DNA from: Chitinophagia bacterium
Lineage (GTDB): Bacteria > Bacteroidota > Bacteroidia > Chitinophagales > Chitinophagaceae
DNA: 9,149 nucleotides
Direction: 5' to 3'
Assembly (NCBI GenBank): GCA_010021705.1
Contig: RGMU01000052.1
Location: forward strand, 1-9,149
Shown: positions 1-8,400 of the stretch, in pieces
How the letters are laid out: each line of letters opens with the position of its first letter
How positions within the stretch are numbered: the stretch's first letter is position 1
Notes under the pieces: model-generated
Seen by the model: the letters and a program-made list of their open reading frames with translations, nothing else
What the model was told of the DNA's origin: nothing
The model's database searches: none
Program-made: the position numbers and the translations under genes

Positions 1-54
1 AAATTTTAGCAAATAAATAACGCTATTTTATGCAGGCGATTTTTATAGTAGGTG

Positions 55-62
55 CAAAATTA
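55..62 (-). promoter_or_regulatory. Possible -7 box for a leftward gene outside the window
   Basis: On the minus strand this reads TAATTTTG, an exact match to the Bacteroidota -7 consensus TAnnTTTG. No convincing TTTG or TTG -33 element lies 17-23 bases upstream of it, and no ATG is present on the minus strand between here and the left edge, so any gene it serves starts outside the window. Such matches occur often by chance in AT-rich DNA. Confidence 0.25.
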
Positions 63-110
63 GTCAAAAAAATGGTGAAGGAGTAATAAATACCGTACCC
101 CATTTTTCCC

Positions 111-118
111 TACCTTTG
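111..118 (+). promoter_or_regulatory. -7 box of the promoter for the EVE-domain gene
   Basis: TACCTTTG matches the Bacteroidota -7 consensus TAnnTTTG exactly and lies 19 bases before the ATG at 138. This implies a very short, A-rich leader with no Shine-Dalgarno sequence, which is usual in this phylum. A -33 TTTG at the expected distance is not evident. The rest of 1-137 holds no gene that I can support. Confidence 0.5.
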
Positions 119-137
119 CTCCAAAAAAGCAATTACA

Positions 138-548
138 ATGCAATATTGGCTTATTAAGTCTGAACCCGTTAAATATGGGTGGGAACAGCTTGTGAAAGAC
201 GGATACACCTTTTGGGACGGTATTAGAAACTATGCAGCCCGCAACAACCTAAGGGCTATGCAGCAAGGCGATAAACTACTGTTTTACCACAGTAATGACG
301 GACTTGCCATTGTTGGCATTGCAGAGGTGGCTAAAGAGCATTACCAAGACCCCACCACCGATGACCCCAACTGGGTGGTAGTGGACATTAAGCCCCTTAT
401 GCCGTTGCCAACACCCGTTACGCTACATGAACTAAAAGCAGACCCCTTTTTTGCCCAAATGGAGCTAATTAGGCTAAGCCGCCTATCCGTAAGCAAAGTA
501 TCACCCGCAGAATATGAGCGGATATTGGAATTGGGAGGCGTGAAATAG
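138..548 (+). CDS. Stand-alone EVE-domain protein (thymocyte nuclear protein 1-like)
   Basis: The 136-residue product is a complete single EVE domain, a PUA-like fold related to YTH and ASCH domains. Family hallmarks run in order: YWLIKSEP at residues 3-10, FWDGIRNYAARN at 25-36, GDKLLFYHSN at 44-53, VVGIAEV-like VGIAEV at 59-64, HYQDPT at 68-73, and LSRLSVSKVS at 113-122 before the terminal ILELGG. Length is normal for the bacterial family. EVE domains are thought to bind nucleic acid, probably modified bases; the role of the stand-alone bacterial protein is not settled. The ATG at 138 is chosen because homologues start right at the M-x-YWL strand and a TAnnTTTG box lies just upstream. It is convergent with tamB, with only four bases between the two stop codons. 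It is probably a monocistronic soluble cytoplasmic protein. The family assignment is firm; the ligand is unknown. Confidence 0.93.
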   Translation: MQYWLIKSEPVKYGWEQLVKDGYTFWDGIRNYAARNNLRAMQQGDKLLFYHSNDGLAIVGIAEVAKEHYQDPTTDDPNWVVVDIKPLMPLPTPVTLHELKADPFFAQMELIRLSRLSVSKVSPAEYERILELGGVK

Positions 549-552
549 GGGT

Positions 553-924
553 CTATTTTTTGTTCTTTTTGTCCTTTCTCTTAGTTGGCGTAAAGCTGTT
601 AAACGACCTGCGCCAGCTAATGCCCATGCCGGCTCTTACTATGTTTTTATCTAAAGCAACATCATAGTTGCTTGTCTTAAACGCATTCATTTTCAGGGCA
701 TTGGTGCGCGATAAGGCATATTGCAGGCGGAAGTCTCCGGTAATGTTAAAACTGTTGCCTGCGGTGCTATTTCCCGTCCCCCGCCAGTCAGACGTGCTAC
801 CGACTTCCACATTCAGCTTATCGTTAAAAAATGGGTGGCTTATACCCACCTTCACCTGATTTCTGTTAACGTCTAAGTTGCTATTTCCGCTTGAATTGTT
901 AAGCGAATAGTTATTATAAGCCAA
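553..924 (-). pseudogene. tamB: Detached C-terminal segment of tamB, out of frame with the main ORF
   Basis: This frame encodes about 123 residues that look like the end of a Bacteroidota TamB (DUF490) protein: AYNNYS near the start, then a motif of the type VKVGISHPFFNDKLNVEVG, then FNITGDFRLQYALS, then NAFKTSNYDV and a final GMGISWRRSFNSF. These strands belong to the terminal beta-rich domain. A lysine-rich tail (KRKDKKNKK) ends the chain. The only possible start is TTG at 922-924, preceded two codons earlier by an in-frame TGA, so I do not regard it as an independent gene. It lies directly downstream of, and overlaps in another frame, the end of the main tamB ORF, and should once have been continuous with it. 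It is probably not translated as it stands unless the break is an assembly error. Confidence 0.8.
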
Positions 925-3900
925 AGGTCAAACTTTTGTTGGTCATCTTGGTTTATCCGCATCAGCTTACGATAGGCATAAGTACTTACCGACCTATTTT
1001 CCGGCAACTCCATATCAAATGAAAGTAGCGGCGTTTTTAGCGTTCCTTTCATTTTCAACAGCACATTCATGGTTTGCAGGGTTTTTGCATCGTTCAGCTC
1101 ATCTACCGATTGAAAATCTGAACCTTTTTCTGACTCTGTTAATAATTCAGAAAGCCGCACCCTTGTAGGATATATAGCATTTACATTAAGCTCAGTTTCA
1201 AAAAAAGGACCTATAAAATTGATTGTGCTACCCTCATTCAGCAAAAATTGACGCTTATACAATATTTGCTTTAGTGTGAGGTCATAAGTGCCTGATTTTA
1301 TAGTATATATTCCCGTCATGCGCATATCATTACCCGCTGGTATAGATAGCTGTATATTGCCTTCGCCGGTCGTATTAATGGCATCACCGGTAGCCGGGTC
1401 TAACACAATGGTCATCTTTGCCAACTCATTTAAATTAGCATCTATTTTTATATCCATTTTGTTATTATCTATATGTGTAGTTTTTACCGGTGCTGTGCTG
1501 TGCGACTTAAACGTTACATACTTATAAGCACTCACATTGGCAGATGAGCTGATAGGTATATACAGCTGCGACCTATCCACCGGAGATAAATTGTAAGCGT
1601 GCATTTTAAGATAGTCTAAGCTACCAGTTAGGGTAAACGAGTCTAAAGAAGCCACCACATTGCCAAAGAAATAGGAATTTTGGGTTTCATTGGTGCGCAA
1701 CAGCACCAATTTTGGGGTGCTTACATTGAGGTGTAGCTTCATATTGTCAAGCCAATTATGAGAGGCATAAAAGTTGATGGTAGCAGTGTTTTGTTGGTCA
1801 TCAAACACCTGCACATTCCGGCACACTATTTGCCTTTTGTCTATCTTAATCTGCGCTTTAGGTAGCGTATAGGGCACACCCAAATAGTCTAACACAAACC
1901 CGCAGTTGCTAAGGTCTATCTGCCCCTCAATTTCTTTCTTGCTTCCGCTCCCTGTGTATTGAAAACCACCATTTACTTTACCCGTCAACCGGCTCACTAT
2001 ATCCGTTACAAACGGTTGAATGATAGCCAAATTCATGTTTTTGATAAGCACTTTCAGGTCGTTGTTGCCGGTGCTTTTGATGTTGGTAAATAGCGTTCCG
2101 CCTGCTTTTACCACCGCATCTCCATTAAAAATGCCTGTTTCGGGGTCTATAACCAATGCTTCTTTTGTAGGGTTGTATTGTGCTATCACGTTCACTTTGC
2201 CCAAAGTATCGTCCAATATCATTACATGTTGCGCACTAATATTAACACCTATTTGCGGGTCTTCTATAAAGTTGTCAATATTTACCACCCCATTAATTCG
2301 CCCTTCGGGTTTCAAAAAGTTGGTTTTTGTCAGAGCGGATAATTGTGCCATATCCACCTGTTGCAAGTCTATGTGCAGTTGGGGCTGATTGTTATATTGC
2401 TGTGTAGATGCTGATATGATTTGCACGCCGGAAGTCATCTTAAACATTGGTATAGACACATAGTTGTGGCTTAGCTGTATATCATTGCAAGTGGGTATAT
2501 ACCAGTGGTTTTTACTGATGTCTAATAAAGACGGCTGAAGGGCAAGATTTAGCGTGTCGTTGCGCGCAAGCATTTGCCCCGTTAGCATAATTTGGCTAAT
2601 GCTATCTGTTAGCTTGGTTTTTATATTAAAGTCTAAAGTATCGTTTTTTAGCTTAGACTTTAAAACAAATTGATTGATAAGTGTGTTGTTAGCCACACTC
2701 ATTTTGTCAATATGTGTTTCCAATATCAGCCTTGTAGTGTCGCCATTGCTGTTTATATCCACGTCCCATATTTTAATAGCCCCTATTTGCAGCAAACCCA
2801 CTTTTAGGTTCAGCAGTAGTTTTTGCTCCGATGTATTTATTTCACCGCTCATCACAGCGTCATTTAGCCCCCTTATGGTAGGGTAGGTAACGGCAAGCAG
2901 GCTATCTACATGCCGCGTTTTTATATCAAACTTAAAACTTTGCGTTGACGGGTTGCGGTTCGGTAGCGGAATGTAGCCGGGTATATATTGATGTAAAAAA
3001 TATTGTATAGACGCAGGCAATTTAGTAATTTGATAATTCCCCGTTATGTTCATCGCCACATCATTGCTTATCACCGTTACCTTTTTTTCATTATTAGCAA
3101 GGTAGCCTGATGTTAGCGATATGCTGTCTATGTCCACCAATGTACCGTTACGCTTTAGGTCAATGTTATATAGCTTTGCATTGCCTATAAATTGGTCAAC
3201 GGTGCGCCCTTTGCAGTTTAGCTCAAAGTCTGACGATAGCGTAATCGTATCTTGCGTCAGGTACAGTGCTTTAAGGTCAGAATGCAGCAAATGCGCTTCT
3301 GCATTAATCAGCAAGTCTTGTGTTTTGTAATTCACGCTTCCTTCAAACTCCATCGCTAGGTTAGGGTCGTCTATCCACAGGCTACCGTCAAACTGCCTAT
3401 GCGATATTATACCTTTGTTAATTATTCTATGATAGGTGTAGTGGTTAAAGTGCATAGAATCTATTTCACCGTTGATATCCACCGATGCCGAGTCAAAGAA
3501 AAACGACTTACCCGTAATGCTTTCCGTGCACGTAATGCTACTAATGGCTGAAGTCTTAAACAGCGATTTTGCTGCTATCTGCTGCAACGAAACATTGCCT
3601 TTATAAGTGGCTTTAGAGAGGTTAAAACCCGGCATTTCAAGTAGCACCTCTGCCTTTATATCCCCTATATTGCTATGCACCAAACCACTTACCGCAAAGC
3701 TGTCTATTTTACCGTTAAACGTGCCCGCGTAGGTTAGTGTACGCAGTGTATCCATATTGATAGTTGTATCCCTCTTAATTTCCGGAAAGTACCTGACAAC
3801 GCCCTTGCCGTTGCTGCTAATTAAAGCATTGGTTAAGGTGAAATAAGTATAATTTATATCCGGCAATCCGTTTATTACTACATCGGTGGTTAGGCGGTTT

Positions 3901-5138
3901 ATGCCGTCTGTAATGTCAATGCCCCTGCCCTTAATATGTTCTAATGTGCCTTTGGCATAGCCACTTACTTGCAGCTTGCACGGCAGTAGGCGCAGTTCTT
4001 TGGCAAAAAAGGCAATATCCCTTGAGTCTATAATAGATTTACTAAGCGCAGCCTCCATAGTTACCTTCGGAATAAAATCCAAAAAAGCCGGAAAACCCCG
4101 GTAATACATCGCAAACCGATGGCTAAGGCTACTATATTGCGTTTTTAGCACCAAGTCCGAACACACTGCCGATAGGGGAGTAACCCTGACGCTACTCGCT
4201 ATTTTGCTTACCACCAATCCGCACTGTTCTTTGGCTGAAAAATCATCTAATTTTCCCGTTATCGTATCCCCGCTAATAGCGACGCGCTTTGATAGCATAT
4301 TAATGTTGGTGATGCGCATGTGATTAGGGTCAAAAATTGACGTGTCGTGCTTTTTGTGCAATATATCATAGCCAAACCGGCAGTCCGCTAATTGAAGGCT
4401 GTTTACTGCGATTGTCCACTTATCAGGGTTTAAGGCTTCTATCACACTGTCTGCATCGCTCTCATTGTCATCTACACTATCATTTTCAGGAGGTCTCCCG
4501 CCAATATACATCTTCACATCAAGGGCAATTTCCTGCAAATAAATAGCCTCTATACTTATACTTTTCTTAAATAAGTCTATATTTTTAACATTAATTTCAT
4601 CTTTACCTACCTGCGCTATTATGTCCTGACCTACCCATTTATCTGCATACACAAAGCGTATGTTTTCTAAATACACCTTTTGCAAATCAAATTCAAAACT
4701 GCTACTTGTGGTATCCTTAGTTTTACCGCTTGCCGGAAACAGCTTTTCAATAAAATCATAATTCCATTCTCCCTTTTGCCCCTCACGCAACAGCTTTACC
4801 GTAGCATTTTTTAAGCCCGCATAGTGAATTACCGGCTTATTTTTAGAAAAAACAATATCAGACAGCCGCACTTGCAACTCTCCCGCATACAGTAGCGTAT
4901 CATTTTGTTGGTCTCCCGCAAATACGCCTTTGATTAACACATGGTTCAGCAAATCTATCTGCACCTGCGCCACGCTTACCTTTGTTTTCAGCACTTTAGA
5001 CAACTCGTTGCTTGCTTGCTGTGCCAAATACGTTTGCACCGGCGGATAAGACAATAAGCCGGCTATTAGCACCACCACCAATAGCAAAACAAATATTATC
5101 CTCTTAACAATTTTGAGTATCCTTTTCAAAACAACCAC
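873..5138 (-). CDS. tamB: TamB-family translocation and assembly module protein, 3' end disrupted
   Basis: The 1421-residue product is a TamB/AsmA-like protein. This family forms a long hydrophobic-grooved beta structure spanning the periplasm, anchored in the inner membrane, and is implicated in outer-membrane protein assembly or lipid transport. A basic stretch (LKRILKIVKR) precedes one membrane segment at about residues 14-32 (FVLLLVVVLIAGLL), followed by the typical YPPVQTYLAQ. The body has no transmembrane segments and many alternating beta-strand patterns. The conserved C-terminal part is present: GEGNIQLSIPAG, MRMTGIYTIKSGTYDLTLKQ, then GSTINFIGPFFETELNVNAIY, and LPENRSV...LMRINQDDQQ up to about residue 1403. 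The final ~15 residues are out of family and arise from a frame break at about 918-930; the true C-terminus continues in 553-924. Start: GTG at 5136-5138. A stop codon lies immediately upstream in frame, no in-frame ATG occurs near the membrane segment, and TTG at 5127-5129 is the only alternative. The neighbour upstream is divergent, so a TamA/TamL partner is not adjacent on that side. Confidence 0.86.
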   Translation of the reverse strand: MVVLKRILKIVKRIIFVLLLVVVLIAGLLSYPPVQTYLAQQASNELSKVLKTKVSVAQVQIDLLNHVLIKGVFAGDQQNDTLLYAGELQVRLSDIVFSKNKPVIHYAGLKNATVKLLREGQKGEWNYDFIEKLFPASGKTKDTTSSSFEFDLQKVYLENIRFVYADKWVGQDIIAQVGKDEINVKNIDLFKKSISIEAIYLQEIALDVKMYIGGRPPENDSVDDNESDADSVIEALNPDKWTIAVNSLQLADCRFGYDILHKKHDTSIFDPNHMRITNINMLSKRVAISGDTITGKLDDFSAKEQCGLVVSKIASSVRVTPLSAVCSDLVLKTQYSSLSHRFAMYYRGFPAFLDFIPKVTMEAALSKSIIDSRDIAFFAKELRLLPCKLQVSGYAKGTLEHIKGRGIDITDGINRLTTDVVINGLPDINYTYFTLTNALISSNGKGVVRYFPEIKRDTTINMDTLRTLTYAGTFNGKIDSFAVSGLVHSNIGDIKAEVLLEMPGFNLSKATYKGNVSLQQIAAKSLFKTSAISSITCTESITGKSFFFDSASVDINGEIDSMHFNHYTYHRIINKGIISHRQFDGSLWIDDPNLAMEFEGSVNYKTQDLLINAEAHLLHSDLKALYLTQDTITLSSDFELNCKGRTVDQFIGNAKLYNIDLKRNGTLVDIDSISLTSGYLANNEKKVTVISNDVAMNITGNYQITKLPASIQYFLHQYIPGYIPLPNRNPSTQSFKFDIKTRHVDSLLAVTYPTIRGLNDAVMSGEINTSEQKLLLNLKVGLLQIGAIKIWDVDINSNGDTTRLILETHIDKMSVANNTLINQFVLKSKLKNDTLDFNIKTKLTDSISQIMLTGQMLARNDTLNLALQPSLLDISKNHWYIPTCNDIQLSHNYVSIPMFKMTSGVQIISASTQQYNNQPQLHIDLQQVDMAQLSALTKTNFLKPEGRINGVVNIDNFIEDPQIGVNISAQHVMILDDTLGKVNVIAQYNPTKEALVIDPETGIFNGDAVVKAGGTLFTNIKSTGNNDLKVLIKNMNLAIIQPFVTDIVSRLTGKVNGGFQYTGSGSKKEIEGQIDLSNCGFVLDYLGVPYTLPKAQIKIDKRQIVCRNVQVFDDQQNTATINFYASHNWLDNMKLHLNVSTPKLVLLRTNETQNSYFFGNVVASLDSFTLTGSLDYLKMHAYNLSPVDRSQLYIPISSSANVSAYKYVTFKSHSTAPVKTTHIDNNKMDIKIDANLNELAKMTIVLDPATGDAINTTGEGNIQLSIPAGNDMRMTGIYTIKSGTYDLTLKQILYKRQFLLNEGSTINFIGPFFETELNVNAIYPTRVRLSELLTESEKGSDFQSVDELNDAKTLQTMNVLLKMKGTLKTPLLSFDMELPENRSVSTYAYRKLMRINQDDQQKFDLWLIITIRLTIQAEIAT
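918..930 (-). other. tamB: Frame break / deletion junction in tamB
   Basis: The family-like reading switches here from the main tamB frame (INQDDQQKFDL) to the second frame (AYNNYS). A TGA at 928-930 (minus strand) closes the second frame upstream, so the switch must fall in this interval. In Bacteroidota TamB proteins these two motifs are separated by roughly 55-75 residues (the VFSLLVLNRF-like segment plus a helical linker). That block is missing, and the number of lost bases is not a multiple of three. No slippery heptamer for programmed frameshifting is visible. Confidence 0.72.
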
Positions 5139-5152
5139 CTATAAAGCGTTTG

Positions 5153-5160
5153 CAAAAGTA
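5153..5160 (-). promoter_or_regulatory. -7 box upstream of tamB
   Basis: The minus strand reads TACTTTTG, an exact TAnnTTTG match, 14 bases before the GTG start of tamB. No TTTG/TTG -33 element lies at the usual 17-23 base spacing; the nearest TTTG is only 12 bases away. The implied leader would be extremely short, which also leaves open a start at the TTG three codons further in. Confidence 0.4.
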
Positions 5161-5304
5161 GGGCTTAATCCCCAAATCTCTGTATGTTTTTAGCGATACA
5201 ACTAAAGTGTTAAAACATGGGGGGCTTTAGGCATTGGTGGCTTGCCCTCCGACCCTGTGGTGGTAATACCTTGCGCTTGCTTTAATTTCCTTGTCTTTGT
5301 GGAT

Positions 5305-5342
5305 TCCCTTTTAAACAACAATTAAATGCGGTTTAAAGGGGA
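5305..5342. repeat. 12-bp inverted repeat with a 14-base spacer
   Basis: The arms are TCCCTTTTAAAC at 5305-5316 and GTTTAAAGGGGA at 5331-5342. They pair at 11 of 12 positions, and the remaining pair is T opposite G, which would be a G-U wobble in RNA. The spacer is AT-rich. The repeat lies upstream of the predicted -33 of the rightward gene and well upstream of the tamB -7 box, so it is unlikely to be in either leader; an operator or an old element end are possibilities. There is no long T-run after either arm, so a factor-independent terminator is not supported. Confidence 0.55.
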
Positions 5343-5372
5343 TTTAAATGTAAGATAAACCCGTATAACAGC

Positions 5373-5402
5373 TTGGTAAAACGTTGCGAATATATATCTT
5401 TG
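5373..5402 (+). promoter_or_regulatory. Bacteroidota-type promoter of the nuclease-helicase operon
   Basis: TTG at 5373-5375 (-33 core), a 19-base spacer and TATCTTTG at 5395-5402 (exact TAnnTTTG) make the best promoter in the window. Transcription would begin a few bases beyond 5402, giving a leader of about 10-15 A-rich bases before the ATG at 5422. No Shine-Dalgarno sequence is present. Confidence 0.62.
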
Positions 5403-5421
5403 GAAAAAATTTGCTAAGAGC

Positions 5422-8400
5422 ATGTCATCTCATTTATTTAATAATCAAGATAAAAACTCATTGTTTGAAAAATTCAAAAGCATATTTGAAAACAAGCTTG
5501 GTGTACACACTTTTTATGCCTTATCCGGCTTTATAAGGTCATCAGGTTATTTTAAGTTACAGCCTTATTTAGAAAAGGCGGAAAAAATTAAACTGTTAGT
5601 AGGCATTGATGTTGATAATCTTTTTAGCAATGCTTACACACAAGGTTTGCAATACAGTGATAATAGTGGAGAAGCTAAATCGCAATATATAAACGATTTA
5701 GCTGTAGATATACGTGATGCTAAATATACAAGGGAGGTAGAAAATGGTATGCTGACTTTTTTTGAACACATTAGTTCCGGTAAAATAGCACTCAAAATTC
5801 ACCCTTCAAAAAAACTACATGCCAAATTTTACGTATTCCTGCCCGTAGAACCTGACCAATTTAACTCTGACAGCTATGGAAGCGTTATTATGGGTTCTTC
5901 TAATCTCACTGCCGATGGGTTAGGTATCAAACAACCTCCAAACTATGAATTAAATGTGTTACTGCGCAACTATGATGATGTAAAATTTGCTAAGGATGAG
6001 TTTGAAAGATTATGGAATGAAGGTGTAGAGTTAAAGCCCGAAGATATTACGAACGGAATAGACCAAACTCATTTGTCAAAAAAGCTACCCACTCCTTATG
6101 AACTGTACCTAAAGTGCCTAATTTCATATTTTGATAAAGATATTGACTATGACCCCTATTCAATGGGTGATTTACCTCCGGGCTATAAATCGCTTGACTA
6201 TCAGGTAGAGGCCATTAATCAAGGCTATAGAATGCTATGCGAACATAATGGCTTTTTTTTGGCTGATGTGGTGGGTACGGGGAAAACCCTTATAGCAACA
6301 ATGATTGCCCAAAGATTTTCAAGAGAAAATGGCTCACATACTAAAATATTAGTTATATACCCGCCTCATTTGGAATCTACATGGTTAGCAATATTCAGGG
6401 AGGCAAAAATTCAAAACCCTTACTTTATTTCAAATGGTTCTTTGCACCATCTTTTTGATGAGCAAAAAAAATATCCCCCGATTAATGAATATTCTTTAAT
6501 AATAGTAGATGAAGCGCATCGTTTCAGAAGCGAAAATACCACGATGTTTAGCTATCTGCAACGCATTACCAAAGCAACACGCCCTCAAGGAAACGTAGCC
6601 GGAAATCAAAAAAAAGTGATACTTATATCAGCTACTCCACTCAACAATAAACCGGAGGATATAGAAAACCTATTATACATATTTCAACATAAATTTAAGA
6701 GCACTATACGAAATATCAATTTGAACACCTATTTTGCTAATAAAAACAAAAAATATAACGATGCTAAAGATAACTTAAAATCAGCAATCAATGAGTCTGC
6801 TCGTCAACAAGCATTAAGCGAAATAGAAAATATCTACAAAGCTATTAGGCAGGACATTATTAGCCACATTACCATACGCCGCACACGTACTGATTTAACC
6901 ACTAACGAACAGTATAATAAAAATTTAATAGACCAAAATATATCATTTCCAACCGTAGCCCCTCCTAGTTCCATTAATTATGAACTGACCGATAAACTTG
7001 CTTTATTATTTCAAAAAACGGTGAATTATGTAACAGATACTCAAAAAATACAGTTCTTTCGCTACCAAGCCATTGGTTATTTAACAGAGGATAATAAAAA
7101 ACGGCATTACCCCAAAGCTACTGCGGCTTCTATGCAATTAGCCGGAATTATGAAAACATTTATGGTAAAGCGGTTGGAAAGTAGTTTTGAGGCATTCAAA
7201 TCATCTCTTAACAATCTTTTCAATAGTACATCAAATATGATAGAAGGCTATAGAAACAATAAAGTTGTCATAAGCGATGAATTGGATAGCATGTTAAAAA
7301 AGGGCTATGATTGGTATGAAGTGGAAGAGTTTTTTGAGCGTAATCCCAATAAAGGCAAAGTATTTCAATGCACCGATTTTTTGCCTGAATATATCAAAGG
7401 ATTAGAGGCAGACTTAAAAATGTTAGGCGAGCTTAAAAAGGAATGGGATGCCGTAGATAATGACCCTAAATGGGATACTTTTACTGCCATATTAGCCGGC
7501 AACCACCCCACTATTAATGTGAAAGAAAAAACAATAAACCCAACCGGTAAACTTGTTGTTTTTACTGAAAGTGCCGTTACTGCGCAAAACATTTATGAAA
7601 AAATGAGCGAAGAGCAAAAGAATAGGGCACTTTGTATTACCTCTAATAATAGAAAAGAGCATTACAAAAAAATAAAAGAAAACTTTGATGCCAATGTAGC
7701 CAAAACCTTACAGCAAAATAATATAGATTTTATCATTACCACAGATGTGTTAGCCGAAGGTATCAACTTGCACAGGTGCAATGTAATCATAAACTATGAC
7801 ACGCCTTGGAATGCCACACGGCTTATGCAGCGCATAGGGCGCATCAACCGGATTGGTAGTATTGCCGGTACGGTTTATAATTATAACTTTTACCCTTCAA
7901 CACACGGAGAAAACGAGCTAAAGCTATACCCCAATACGCTTATTAAACTACAAAGTTTTCACACTGCTTATGGAGAAGATGCACAAATATACAGCCATGA
8001 AGAACTTGTGAACCAATTTGAACTTTATGACATCCAAAACCCAGCTGAAAAAAATGAAGACTTACAATACTTACAAGAAATAAGAAATATAAAAAAAGAT
8101 AACCCGGCATTATTTAAAAAAATAGAACGCTTGCCTGCAAAAGCACGAACAGGGCGCAGTGCTAAAGATGCAGATAAACCGGCTTGCCAACATTGTACGG
8201 TAGCGTTCTTAAAATCTGCTTATAAAAAGGCATTTTTCTTGGTAGATATGCAAAACAAAGCAAAAGAAATATCCTTTATTGATGCCGTAAAAATACTTAA
8301 AGCATCTTCCGAAGAACTCGCTTATCCTTTGCCTAAACACCACTATGACCATGTTAATGAATGCACCGACCAGTATAAAAGGGTTGAAATTACCGAAAAC

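Larger units (their letters stand above)
5139..5421. other. Divergent intergenic region between tamB and the nuclease-helicase gene
   Basis: These 283 bases separate two divergent genes. The stretch holds the two promoter elements listed separately and the inverted repeat at 5305-5342. The remainder (about 5165-5300) includes a G-run (GGGGGG near 5219-5224) and the phrase CCTTGTCTTTGTGG (5289-5302). I see no open reading frame, tRNA or recognisable mobile-element end in it. Confidence 0.6.

Noticed and set aside
1..137. A small RNA or leader gene at the left edge
   Set aside because: There is no stable stem-loop or open frame; only weak promoter-like motifs can be seen.
553..924. An independent small gene starting at TTG 922-924
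   Set aside because: Its sequence matches the end of TamB, no promoter or leader precedes the TTG, and it abuts the broken end of the main tamB frame.
918..935. Programmed ribosomal frameshift joining the two tamB frames
   Set aside because: There is no slippery heptamer, the second frame is closed by TGA at 928-930, and a conserved protein block is missing, so a simple slip would not restore a normal TamB.
668..4546. Plus-strand open frames at 668-859, 1288-1527, 2020-2388, 2674-2886, 3121-3330 and 4337-4546
   Set aside because: All lie antisense within tamB. They have no family resemblance and are Ser/Leu/Ile/Cys-rich in the way reverse-strand shadows of a long beta-rich gene tend to be.
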